Source: Achromobacter animicus (GTDB taxonomy: Bacteria > Pseudomonadota > Gammaproteobacteria > Burkholderiales > Burkholderiaceae_B). From it: DNA of 64,000 bases. The DNA lies in contig NZ_CADIJM010000003.1 in NCBI RefSeq assembly GCF_902859585.1, positions 434,001-498,000 on the forward strand, read 5' to 3'. The notes beneath the pieces are model-generated. The model was not told the DNA's origin, did not search any database, and was given only the letters and a program-made list of their open reading frames with translations. A program made the position numbers and the translations under genes. Shown here piece by piece: positions 34,867-44,241 of the stretch; within the stretch, counting starts at the first letter, position 1; every line of letters begins with the position of its first letter.

Positions 34867-37614
34867 ATGCGCTTGTCCCTGTCGAAGCTGCCGCGCCCGC
34901 TAGGCGTGCTGCTGTTTTCCTCCTTCCTGGCCTTTCAGGCCGGAGCCGCCAGCCTGCCGGCCGGCGTCACGGAGGCCGCCTCGATCGAAGGCATCACCGA
35001 ATACCGCCTGGCCAATGGCCTGCGGGTGCTCCTGGTACCCGACGAATCCAAGCCGTCCACCACGGTCAACATGACGTACCTGGTGGGCTCGCGCAACGAA
35101 AACTACGGCCAGACCGGCATGGCGCACCTGTTGGAGCACATGCTGTTCAAGGGCACGTCGACCACCCGCAACGCGATGGGCGAGTTCTCCCGCCGCGGAT
35201 TGCAGGCCAATGGCTCGACGTCCAGCGACCGCACCAATTACTTCGCGAGCTTCGCGGCCAACCCCGAGACGCTGAAGTGGTACCTCGGCTGGCAGGCCGA
35301 TGCGATGGTCAATTCGCTGATCGCCAAGGAAGACCTGGACTCGGAAATGACCGTGGTCCGCAACGAGATGGAAAGCGGCGAGAACAACCCGTTCCGCATC
35401 CTGATGCAGAAGATGCAGGCTGCCGCCTACCAGTGGCACAGCTACGGCAAGAACACGATCGGCGCGCGTTCGGACGTCGAAAACGTGGATATCGGCCAGC
35501 TGCGCGCCTTCTATCACGAGTATTACCAGCCGGACAACGCCGTGCTGATCGTGGCGGGCAAGTTCGACCCGCAGACGACGCTGGCGGACATCGAAGCCAC
35601 GCTGGGCAAGCTGCCCAAACCCGACCGCAAGCTGCCGCCGGAATACACGGTGGAACCGACGCAGGACGGCGAGCGCTCGGTGACGCTGCGCCGCACCGGC
35701 GGCACGCCGCTGGTCGCGGCGATGTATCACATCCCGGCCGGCGGCAGCGCGGACTTCGTGCCGTTCGACCTGGCGACCACGATCCTGGCGGACACCCCGT
35801 CGGGCCGCCTGTACCATGCCCTGGTGCCGACCAAGCTGGCCTCGGGCGTGTTCGGTTTCACGATGGAAAACCTGGACCCGGGACTGGCGATGTTTGCCGC
35901 GCAACTGACGCCGGGCAAGGATCAGGACGCCGCCATGAAGGCGATGACGGGCACGCTGGAGACGCTCGACAAGAAACCCTTCACAGAGCAGGAACTGGAC
36001 CGCGCGCGCAGCAAGTGGCTGACGTCGTGGGAACAGACGTACAGCGATCCCGAGCAGGTGGGCGTGGCGCTGTCCGAAGCGATCGCCGCGGGCGACTGGC
36101 GCCTGTTCTTCCTGCAACGCGACCGCGCGCGCAAGGCAACGCTGGCCGAGGTGCAAAAGGCCGCGACGACCTATCTGGTGCAGAGCAACCGCATCGAGGG
36201 CCGCTACATTCCGACCGAGAAGCCGGTGCGTGCGCCGCAGACGGAACGCGTGGACCTCACGGCAGTGTTCAAGGACTACAAGGGCGATCCGGACTTCAAG
36301 GCTGCGTCGGCGTTCGATCCCTCGCCGGCCAACATCGACAAGCTGACGCAACGCACGACGCTTGATCTGCCGAATGGTCCGGTGAAACTGGCGCTGCTGC
36401 CCAAGGCGACGCGGGGCAGCCGTGTGCAGGCGCAGATGCTGATCCAGTTCGGCAACGAAAAAGACCTGCTGGGCCAGCGCGTCAATTCCAGCGCGGCGGC
36501 GGACCTGCTGTTGCGCGGCACGGACAAGCTGTCGCGCCAGGATATCCAGGACCGTCTGGACAAACTGCAGGCTGAACTTGGCTTTACCGGCGGCGGCACG
36601 ACACTGAAGGTGGCGATGTCGACCAAGGGCGAGAATCTGCCTGAATTGACGGCGCTGGCGCTGGAGATCATCCGCAACGCCAGCTTCCCGAAGGAGCAGG
36701 TCGAGGAATATCAACGCCAACTTGAAACGTCGATCCAGAATGCGATGACGGAACCGTCGGCGCTGGCCGGACGCGCGCTGGCGCGCCACGACAATCCGTG
36801 GCCTGCGGACGATCTGCGTTATGTGCCGACGTTCGAAGAGTCGCTGGCTAGCGTGCGCGGCCTGAACCGCGAGGCGCTGGCAACGTTCCACGCCAAGTTC
36901 TACGGCGCTGGCGATATCGAGTTCTCGGCGGTGGGCGACTTCGAGCCGGCAGCGGTGGAAAAGTCGCTGCGCACGGGACTGGCCGGATGGAAGAAGGCGC
37001 CGGCCTACACCCGCGTGCCGAACCCGTACCGCGACGTGCCGGCCAAGCAGTTCGACATCGACACGCCGGACAAGGCCAACGCGTTCTACCTGTCGCGCAT
37101 GCCGCTGAAGGTGCAGGATACGGACGCGGACTATCCGGCGCTGTACCTGGCCAATTACCTGTTCGGTGCGTCGGAAACGTCGCGCTTGTGGAATCGGGTG
37201 CGCGAGACGGAAGGCCTGTCGTACAACGTGCGCAGCTCGCTGTCGGTGTCGGCGTTTGAACCGACCGCAAGCTGGAGCATTTACGCGATCTACGCGCCGC
37301 AGAATCGCGAGCGGCTGGAGAAGGCGATCAACGAGGAACTGGCGCGCGTGCTGAAGGACGGTTTCTCGGAGAAGGAAATCACGGAGGGCATTACGGCGCT
37401 GCTGAACTACCGGAATCTGGCTCGGGCGCAGGACGACGTGTTGGCAAGCACCTGGCTGGATTACCTGGAGCGCGGCCGCACGTTTGCGTGGTCTGCGGAA
37501 ATGGACAAGAAGATTTCCGCCTTGACGCCGGAGACGGTGAACGCGGCGCTGCGCAAGTATGTGCGTCCGGACGGGTTCAGCACGGCGCTGGCGGGGGATT
37601 TCAAGAAACCCTGA
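34867..37614 (+). CDS. M16 family zinc metallopeptidase (two fused M16 halves)
   Basis: A 915-residue protein with a signal peptide (LGVLLFSSFLAFQAGAAS), so probably periplasmic. The inverted zinc motif HLLEH lies at 87-91 with the third ligand E167 in VVRNEMESGENNP. The second half (from about 500) repeats the M16 fold without an HxxEH motif, giving the active/inactive pair of a pitrilysin-type chamber in one chain. AAAGGAA precedes ATG 34867. A terminator follows at once, so the gene is monocistronic. It likely degrades periplasmic peptides. Confidence 0.94.
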   Translation: MRLSLSKLPRPLGVLLFSSFLAFQAGAASLPAGVTEAASIEGITEYRLANGLRVLLVPDESKPSTTVNMTYLVGSRNENYGQTGMAHLLEHMLFKGTSTTRNAMGEFSRRGLQANGSTSSDRTNYFASFAANPETLKWYLGWQADAMVNSLIAKEDLDSEMTVVRNEMESGENNPFRILMQKMQAAAYQWHSYGKNTIGARSDVENVDIGQLRAFYHEYYQPDNAVLIVAGKFDPQTTLADIEATLGKLPKPDRKLPPEYTVEPTQDGERSVTLRRTGGTPLVAAMYHIPAGGSADFVPFDLATTILADTPSGRLYHALVPTKLASGVFGFTMENLDPGLAMFAAQLTPGKDQDAAMKAMTGTLETLDKKPFTEQELDRARSKWLTSWEQTYSDPEQVGVALSEAIAAGDWRLFFLQRDRARKATLAEVQKAATTYLVQSNRIEGRYIPTEKPVRAPQTERVDLTAVFKDYKGDPDFKAASAFDPSPANIDKLTQRTTLDLPNGPVKLALLPKATRGSRVQAQMLIQFGNEKDLLGQRVNSSAAADLLLRGTDKLSRQDIQDRLDKLQAELGFTGGGTTLKVAMSTKGENLPELTALALEIIRNASFPKEQVEEYQRQLETSIQNAMTEPSALAGRALARHDNPWPADDLRYVPTFEESLASVRGLNREALATFHAKFYGAGDIEFSAVGDFEPAAVEKSLRTGLAGWKKAPAYTRVPNPYRDVPAKQFDIDTPDKANAFYLSRMPLKVQDTDADYPALYLANYLFGASETSRLWNRVRETEGLSYNVRSSLSVSAFEPTASWSIYAIYAPQNRERLEKAINEELARVLKDGFSEKEITEGITALLNYRNLARAQDDVLASTWLDYLERGRTFAWSAEMDKKISALTPETVNAALRKYVRPDGFSTALAGDFKKP

Positions 37615-37634
37615 TGCACCCTCTGTTGGGAAAA

Positions 37635-37660
37635 CCCCTGCCTCGGCAGGGGTTTTTTTT
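37635..37660 (+). terminator. Rho-independent terminator of the M16 peptidase gene
   Basis: Stem CCCCTGC / GCAGGGG with a CTCG loop (37635-37652), followed by eight T residues. It lies 20 bp after the stop. Confidence 0.92.
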
Positions 37661-37900
37661 GCATAGTGGGTGGGCTGTTGCGGTTTGATGATTCTGGGAT
37701 TGGGCTTGACCATTCCATCCATGGGGCAAATTCTATCTGTCTGATCTATTACTCGGTTATTTGGAAAGATGTTTTCAGGGATTAAGGGTTTATCCCAGGT
37801 GGGAAGGCGCGCACAATTCAGTCCATCGGGAACAGCAAACGAACCACGACGGAGTGCCGCCGGATTCGGTCCCTCTTTACGACGAATTGGAGGTCTCACC

Positions 37901-38290
37901 ATGAAAACCCTAGCAACCACCCTTTTCCTATCCCTGGCCCTGGCCGGTTTCGGCGCACAAGCCGCCGGCGTCGAGCAAGCAAAGAGCAGCGCCCAAGTGG
38001 CGACGGAACTGCAAGCAGCGAAGGCAAGCGGCCAGTACACGTTCGGCGAGCTGGACTATCCGCCCGCCCTGCCCCAAAAGACCAGCCTGAGCTCGCAGGA
38101 AGTGCAAGCCGAGCTGCAGCAAGCCAAGGTCAGCGGTCAATACACGTTCGGCGAACTGCAGTACCCGCCGGTCGTTGCAACGTCGAGCAGCGCCAAGTCG
38201 CGCGCCGAAGTTCAGCAGGAACTGGCGCAAGCAAAGGCCAGCGGCCAATACACGTTCGGCGAGCTCGAATACCCGCCGATCAGCCGGTGA
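37901..38290 (+). CDS. DUF4148 repeat protein, three repeats
   Basis: A 129-residue exported protein with a signal peptide (TLFLSLALAGFGAQAAG). The mature part is three repeats of about 35-40 residues. Each has a helical start (QVATELQAAKA; EVQAELQQAKV; EVQQELAQAKA) and the block SGQYTFGELxYPP. DUF4148 proteins are small periplasmic or secreted proteins of Burkholderiales with unknown role; most have one copy. TGGAGG lies 8 bp before ATG 37901. A paralogue with two repeats and a similar leader lies at 39235. Confidence 0.88.
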   Translation: MKTLATTLFLSLALAGFGAQAAGVEQAKSSAQVATELQAAKASGQYTFGELDYPPALPQKTSLSSQEVQAELQQAKVSGQYTFGELQYPPVVATSSSAKSRAEVQQELAQAKASGQYTFGELEYPPISR

Positions 38291-38387
38291 GCTGCTTGCT
38301 GTAGCCCGGCCGGCCTCGGGTGGCATCATGGCCTGAGGCCGGTATTTTCGGTGTACAGCGGCGGTTGAAGTAGCAGTAGCAGTAGTC

Positions 38388-38490
38388 GTTGAAGTCAGCA
38401 GTTGAAGTTGAAGTCAGCAGTTGAAGTTGAAGTTGCAGTTCGCAGTTGCAGTTCGCAGTTGAAGTTGCAGTTCGCAGTTGAAGTTGCAGT
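38388..38490 (+). repeat. C-poor array of 6- and 7-bp units (GTTGAA/GTTGCA with GTCAGCA/GTTCGCA)
   Basis: About 16 units in a row alternate between hexamers GTTGAA or GTTGCA and heptamers GTCAGCA or GTTCGCA. The mixture of 6- and 7-bp units breaks any reading frame. It is preceded by GTAGCA-type triplets (38370-38386) and followed by a terminator, so it is probably the transcribed 3' tail of the DUF4148 mRNA or a separate RNA. Confidence 0.85.
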
Positions 38491-38500
38491 GGTAGTAGCG

Positions 38501-38535
38501 AAGAGGCCGTGGCGATTGTCGCGGTCTCTTTTTTT
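38501..38535 (+). terminator. Terminator after the repeat tail of the first DUF4148 gene
   Basis: A 13-bp stem with three G-U pairs (AAGAGGCCGTGGC 38501-38513 with 38518-38530), a GATT loop, then a T-tract to 38535. It lies 210 bp after the DUF4148 stop. Confidence 0.8.
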
Positions 38536-38588
38536 CGTCGGGATTTTGCTGGGCTGCCATTGGGGTTCTTTAGCGCCTGGCGCGGCCA

Positions 38589-38724
38589 CGGCACTCGGCG
38601 CGCGGGGCCACGATTGCGGTCCGGAGCCTTCGCTCCGGACTTCCCCTGCCTCATCCTCGTCACCGCCTTTGGCGGTTCCTTCGGATTCCGTTGGGCTTAT
38701 CGACGCCCCGCGCGCCGAGTGCCG
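38589..38724. repeat. Long-spaced 20-bp perfect inverted repeat with inner hairpin
   Basis: The arms CGGCACTCGGCGCGCGGGGC (38589-38608) and its exact complement (38705-38724) enclose 96 bp. Inside is a second hairpin GTCCGGAGC (38619-38627) / GCTCCGGAC (38632-38640) with a CTTC loop. I see no target-site duplication and no transposase, so it is a structured intergenic element rather than a recognised mobile one. Confidence 0.8.
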
Positions 38725-39100
38725 CGGCCACACCAGGCTCGCCGTGTCAAACGGCCTCGGACGCTGGGACGGGCGGATTTCTTGGCGTTTTGGCGACGAG
38801 CTTTCGCCTGTGGAGGATCTTGCGGGGCCCGCGTTGCGTCGGCCGCGCGGGCGGCCTTGCAACGCTTACGCGATGCGTTGCGTCAGCGGGGGTGCGCTGC
38901 GCGCTGGTGGAGAGCCCTGGGCAGAAGTGTGTGTTGCGCGTTGGTAGAGGGCTTATGGCAGCGCTGCGTTGCGCCCCTAGTGGAGCGCTTGGTGTAGCAC
39001 CTGCATGCAGGCTGTGCATTGCATGCTGGTAAAGGCTTCCTGGACTGCGTATTCCCGCATATGCGTAATTTTTAGAAGCCCTTCGATATCTCGCCAATTT
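38725..39100. other. GC-rich intergenic DNA without a convincing gene
   Basis: Open frames cross this stretch on both strands, but they are Arg/Ala/Cys-rich, lack Shine-Dalgarno sites and have no domain-like pattern. It contains short imperfect repeats (GTTGCG and GCGTTGC words; GCATGCAGGCTGTGCATTGC near 39003). The last part before 39235 resembles the leader of the first DUF4148 gene. Confidence 0.45.
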
Positions 39101-39234
39101 GGAAGGTGGTTTCATGCCGTTCGGGTTCATGCCGGGATTTGGCGTGCTGCATCTGGCCATCGAGATCATCAGATGGACCACGACGATGGGCCGCCGGACT
39201 CGGTTTCACTTAAAGCAATCTGGAGGTCTCACTC

Positions 39235-39516
39235 ATGAAAATCCTGGCCACGACGCTGTTTGTTTCCCTGGCCCTGGCAGGCGCCGGCGCTCACGCAGCT
39301 GGCGTTGAACAATCCAAGTCCCGTTCCCAGGTGGCGGCCGAATTGCAGGAAGCCAAGGTCAGCGGCCAATACACGTTTGGCGAGCAGGACTATCCGGCGG
39401 CACAGCCTCGCACCTCCAACCTGACCGAGCAGGACGTGCGCGTCCAGCTTGAGCACGCCAAGGCCAACGGCGAGTACACGTTCGGCGAACTCGACTACCC
39501 GCCGAGCAGCCGCTAA
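39235..39516 (+). CDS. DUF4148 repeat protein, two repeats
   Basis: A 93-residue exported paralogue of the 37901 protein, with a signal peptide (LFVSLALAGAGAHAAG) and two repeats ending SGQYTFGEQDYP and NGEYTFGELDYPPSSR. The Shine-Dalgarno context TGGAGGTCTCAC is shared with the first copy. So is about 120-150 bp of upstream sequence (ATTTGGAA, GCCGCCGGA-TCGGT blocks), pointing to duplication of gene plus leader. The function is unknown. Confidence 0.88.
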   Translation: MKILATTLFVSLALAGAGAHAAGVEQSKSRSQVAAELQEAKVSGQYTFGEQDYPAAQPRTSNLTEQDVRVQLEHAKANGEYTFGELDYPPSSR

Positions 39517-39587
39517 GGGGCTCGCGGTTCTGCGTGATCCCGCAGCACTGTCCCTGACGCGCCAAGCATTGTTGGCGACCAAACGAA

Positions 39588-39617
39588 AAAAAGCCGCGAC
39601 TCTCGTCGCGGCTTTTT
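39588..39617. terminator. Bidirectional terminator between the DUF4148 gene and dnaJ
   Basis: A 13-bp stem AAAAAGCCGCGAC (39588-39600) / complement (39605-39617) with a TCTC loop and A/T tracts on both sides. Confidence 0.92.
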
Positions 39618-39651
39618 GCGCTGAGCGGCAGCGTGATCAGCTGAAGACTGA

Positions 39652-40782
39652 TCAGCTGAAGAATTCCTTGACGCGGTCCGTCCAGGATTTGCTTTGCGGC
39701 GAGTGGCGATCGCCACCGTCGTTCAGCGAAGCCTCGAATTGGCGCAGGATGTTCTTTTGGTCGTCGCTCAGGCGCACGGGAGTTTCCACCACGACGTGGC
39801 AGTACAGGTCGCCCGGGTAGCTGCCGCGCACGCCGCGAATGCCCTTGCCGCGCAGGCGGAAGGTTTTGCCGGATTGCGTGCCTTCGGGGATGGAGATCTC
39901 GGCCTTGCCGCCCAGCGTGGGGACCTGGAGTTCGCCGCCCAGTGCCGCCGTGGTGAACGGGATGGTCAGTTCGCAGTGCAGGTCGTCGCCGTCGCGCTGG
40001 AAGATCTTGTGCTGCTTGATGTGGATTTCCACATACAGGTCGCCGGGAGGACCGCCGTTGATGCCGGGTTCGCCATTGCCGCTGGAGCGGATGCGCATGC
40101 CGTCGTCGATGCCGGCCGGAATCTTGACCTGGAGGGTCTTGTTGCGGCGAATGCGGCCGACGCCGTCGCAGGCTTGGCAGGGGTCGGTGATTTCCTTGCC
40201 GTTGCCGTGGCAGGTGGGGCAGGTCTGCTGGACGCTGAAGAAGCCTTGCTGCATACGCACGGCGCCCGAGCCGCCGCAGGTGCGGCAGGTCTTGGGCGAG
40301 GTGCCGGGCTTGGCGCCGGAGCCGTGGCAGGTGTCGCAGTTTTCCCAGCTGGGGACGCGGATTTCGGTGTCGAAACCGGCTGCCGCTTGTTCCAGGGTGA
40401 TTTCCAGCGCGTACTTGAGGTCGGCGCCGCGGTAGACCTGGGGTCCGCCGCCGCGACGGCCGCCGCCGGCGCCGCCGAAGATCTCGCCGAAGATGTCGCC
40501 GAACGCGTCGGCGAAACCGCCGCCCATGCCCGCGCCGCCCATGCCGGCGGCGTTGGGGTCGACGCCTGCATGACCATAGCGGTCGTACGCAGCGCGCTTT
40601 TGGTCATCGCCCAGGACCTCGTAGGCTTCCTTGGCTTCCTTGAACTTCTCTTCGGCTTCTTTGCTGTCCGGATTACGGTCCGGATGGTATTTCATGGCCA
40701 GCTTTCGATAGGCCTTCTTGAGATCGTCGTCCGAGGCGTTTTTTGCCACGCCCAGGATTTCGTAATAGTCGCGTTTTGCCAT
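39652..40782 (-). CDS. dnaJ: Chaperone protein DnaJ
   Basis: A 376-residue Hsp40 that delivers clients to DnaK and stimulates its ATPase. The J domain has HPD at 33-35. A Gly/Phe-rich region ([29 protein letters not shown], in parts) follows. Four zinc-finger repeats are visible: [24 protein letters not shown] and CQACDGVG. It lies 109 bp behind dnaK and is the last gene of the grpE/dnaK/dnaJ group. Confidence 0.98.
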   Translation of the reverse strand: MAKRDYYEILGVAKNASDDDLKKAYRKLAMKYHPDRNPDSKEAEEKFKEAKEAYEVLGDDQKRAAYDRYGHAGVDPNAAGMGGAGMGGGFADAFGDIFGEIFGGAGGGRRGGGPQVYRGADLKYALEITLEQAAAGFDTEIRVPSWENCDTCHGSGAKPGTSPKTCRTCGGSGAVRMQQGFFSVQQTCPTCHGNGKEITDPCQACDGVGRIRRNKTLQVKIPAGIDDGMRIRSSGNGEPGINGGPPGDLYVEIHIKQHKIFQRDGDDLHCELTIPFTTAALGGELQVPTLGGKAEISIPEGTQSGKTFRLRGKGIRGVRGSYPGDLYCHVVVETPVRLSDDQKNILRQFEASLNDGGDRHSPQSKSWTDRVKEFFS

Positions 40783-40832
40783 GATCCGTGGGCTCGAAAC
40801 CGAGCCTTCTTTTCAGTGCTACAGAATGAGTA

Positions 40833-40866
40833 CGCCCGGTAGGCGGATTTCTCCGGCTACCGGGCG
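40833..40866. other. Hairpin in the dnaK-dnaJ spacer
   Basis: CGCCCGGTAG (40833-40842) / CTACCGGGCG (40857-40866), with four further inner pairs after one mismatch. No T-tract follows on the minus strand, so it is probably an mRNA processing or stabilising structure that sets the dnaK:dnaJ ratio rather than a full terminator. Confidence 0.6.
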
Positions 40867-40891
40867 GCAGAGGCAGGTCAATGCCCGGCCA

Positions 40892-42817
<1,926 letters not shown>

Positions 42818-42877
42818 GGTGGGTTACCTTGATTATTAAATCTATGAAAATTTGGGGAAAACTGCTTGTCTCCCCGT

Positions 42878-42906
42878 AACTGGGGCTGCCCGTGGGGTTT
42901 TTCAAG
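42878..42906 (-). promoter_or_regulatory. Sigma-32 heat-shock promoter of dnaK
   Basis: On the minus strand CTTGAAA (42906-42900) and CCCCAGTT (42885-42878) are separated by 14 bp, close to the sigma-32 consensus CTTGAAA / CCCCATNT. The -35 overlaps the stop codon of the upstream thioredoxin-like gene. Confidence 0.75.
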
Positions 42907-43306
42907 ACGCCGGGCTGGAAATTTCCGGGTCCGGGTCCTGCAGGCGCTGGATTGCCGCAGTGAACTGGGGCAATCCGGGCCAGCCGGTGATGCGCCCAAG
43001 GCGCTTGCCGGACCGGTACAGCACAAAAGTGGGGACGCCATGCAACGAAAACCGGCGGCCCAGCGGTTCATCCGCGTAGACATCGGCTTCGAACCACGTG
43101 AGGCCAAGCCCCAGCAGCGTTTCCTGGTGCAGCAGCGCCGCCTGCTTGAACAGGTTGCAGTTGTAGCAATCCTGGCCCCACAGGAAGACGCAGCGCAGAT
43201 CGGCGCCGGGCGCTTGCACCACGGCCGCGTCGAATCCCGCGGTGTCGACATGGCGCATGCCGAACACCTGGAATACCTGGGCCGGGTCGAAGCGCGGGTC
43301 GGTCAT
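42902..43306 (-). CDS. Thioredoxin-fold protein with CYNC motif
   Basis: A 134-residue cytoplasmic protein with a thioredoxin fold. The active site is CYNC in FLWGQDCYNCNLFK, where thioredoxin has WCGPC, and the cis-proline loop is GVPTFVLYRSGKRLGRITGW. It lies 14 bp after grpE and just before dnaK, so it is expressed with the chaperones under heat shock. It may repair or sense thiol oxidation in this pathway, an inference from position. Confidence 0.85.
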   Translation of the reverse strand: MTDPRFDPAQVFQVFGMRHVDTAGFDAAVVQAPGADLRCVFLWGQDCYNCNLFKQAALLHQETLLGLGLTWFEADVYADEPLGRRFSLHGVPTFVLYRSGKRLGRITGWPGLPQFTAAIQRLQDPDPEISSPAS

Positions 43307-43320
43307 GGCGGATACGCGGT

Positions 43321-43878
43321 TCAGCCCTGGCCGGCCGAGACGACCACGAGCGCGGGGCGCAGGGTGCGGTCGGCGATCACATAGCCCTTCTGCAGCAGTT
43401 GCACCACCGTGTTGGCGGGCTGTTCATGCGGAATGGACGAAATGGCCTGATGCTGGTGCGGATCGAATTTGTCGCCCTGCGCCGGTGCGATTTCCTTGAG
43501 CAGGTTGCGCTCGAATGCGGCGGCCAACTGCTTAAGGGTGACTTCGACGCCTTCGCGCAGCGTTTCGACCGTCTGATCAGGTTGGGCCAGCGCAGCTTCC
43601 AGGCTGTCCTTGACCGGAACCAGGCTTTCGGCGAACGATTCGATGCCGAACTTGCGCGCCTTGGACACTTCTTCCTGGGCGCGGCGGCGCACGTTCTCGG
43701 CTTCAGCTTGCACACGCAGAAGCTGGTCGTGCTGCTCGTTGACGGTAGCCTGGGCGGCGTCCAGCTGGGCGCGCAACTCGTTCAGCTCGGCCTGCGCGGC
43801 GTCCTGGGCGGCGGGTGCCGCATCGGCGTTCTGGCCGACTTCGGGCGCCTGGTCAGCAGGCTCGTGGGGTGCCGTCAT
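43321..43878 (-). CDS. grpE: Nucleotide exchange factor GrpE
   Basis: A 185-residue DnaK nucleotide-exchange factor. An acidic/Ala-Gln-rich N-terminus is followed by a long coiled coil ([37 protein letters not shown]). The C-terminal beta domain contains [15 protein letters not shown], and [24 protein letters not shown] is split across the end. GGAGG lies 8 bp before ATG 43878; the longer open frame upstream is excluded by this and by the promoter position. Confidence 0.98.
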   Translation of the reverse strand: MTAPHEPADQAPEVGQNADAAPAAQDAAQAELNELRAQLDAAQATVNEQHDQLLRVQAEAENVRRRAQEEVSKARKFGIESFAESLVPVKDSLEAALAQPDQTVETLREGVEVTLKQLAAAFERNLLKEIAPAQGDKFDPHQHQAISSIPHEQPANTVVQLLQKGYVIADRTLRPALVVVSAGQG

Positions 43879-43915
43879 GGGGAATCCTCCAAAAAGAATG
43901 GCTTTCGGAGACATG

Positions 43916-43942
43916 AATGGGGGCCAATACCCCTAATTCAAG
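43916..43942 (-). promoter_or_regulatory. Sigma-32 heat-shock promoter of grpE
   Basis: On the minus strand CTTGAA (43942-43937), a 14-bp spacer and CCCCATT (43922-43916) match the sigma-32 consensus almost perfectly. It lies about 40 bp upstream of the grpE ATG. Confidence 0.85.
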
Positions 43943-44004
43943 CCCGGGTAAGCGAAATATTCCCCAGGACCCGGCGCCGCGGCCGGGCGCCTGGCGGCGG
44001 TTTC

Positions 44005-44241
44005 CTACTTTTTGCTTGGCTGCGCGGGAGCGACGGGGTCGCTGGCGGGGAAGCTTTCCTTCAGTGCGCGGTCCACCCGCTTGTCGTCCGCGTCCGGATC
44101 CGAAGGGATCGCGACGGGGTCGCTGGCCGGGAAGGTGTCGGCCAGGGCCTCGTCCAGGTCGTGTTCGACGCGGTCTTCGTCGACGGGAGTGCTGACTTTG
44201 CCCTTCTTGACCGATTCGCCAGTCTTGGGATCATGGTGCAT
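44005..44241 (-). CDS. Small acidic protein with two FPASDP repeats
   Basis: A 78-residue, highly charged protein beginning MHHDPKTGES, with no membrane segment. Two repeats contain the same motif: DEALADTFPASDPVAIPSD and DRALKESFPASDPVAPA. Short proteins with TFPASDP recur in proteobacteria, often unannotated, from memory. The function is unknown. Its ATG lies 11 bp inside the end of hemH, and it is followed by the grpE sigma-32 promoter region. Confidence 0.75.
   Translation of the reverse strand: MHHDPKTGESVKKGKVSTPVDEDRVEHDLDEALADTFPASDPVAIPSDPDADDKRVDRALKESFPASDPVAPAQPSKK

Noticed and set aside
34900-38040. 1046-codon minus-strand open frame opposite the M16 peptidase
   Set aside because: It is antisense to a clear M16 gene in the codon-position register that stays open in GC-rich DNA. 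Its protein is Arg/His/Gln-rich with no domain or start site.
38388-38490. Array considered as a CRISPR
   Set aside because: Units are 6-7 bp without unique spacers, and no cas gene is present.
38589-38724. Inverted repeat considered as an insertion sequence or MITE insertion
   Set aside because: No transposase and no target-site duplication; only the arms are seen. It is kept as a structured element.
38509-38997. 162-codon plus-strand open frame in the DUF4148 spacer
   Set aside because: It begins inside a terminator stem, has an Arg/Ala/Trp/Cys-biased composition and crosses the 20-bp inverted repeat. No homology-like pattern is visible.
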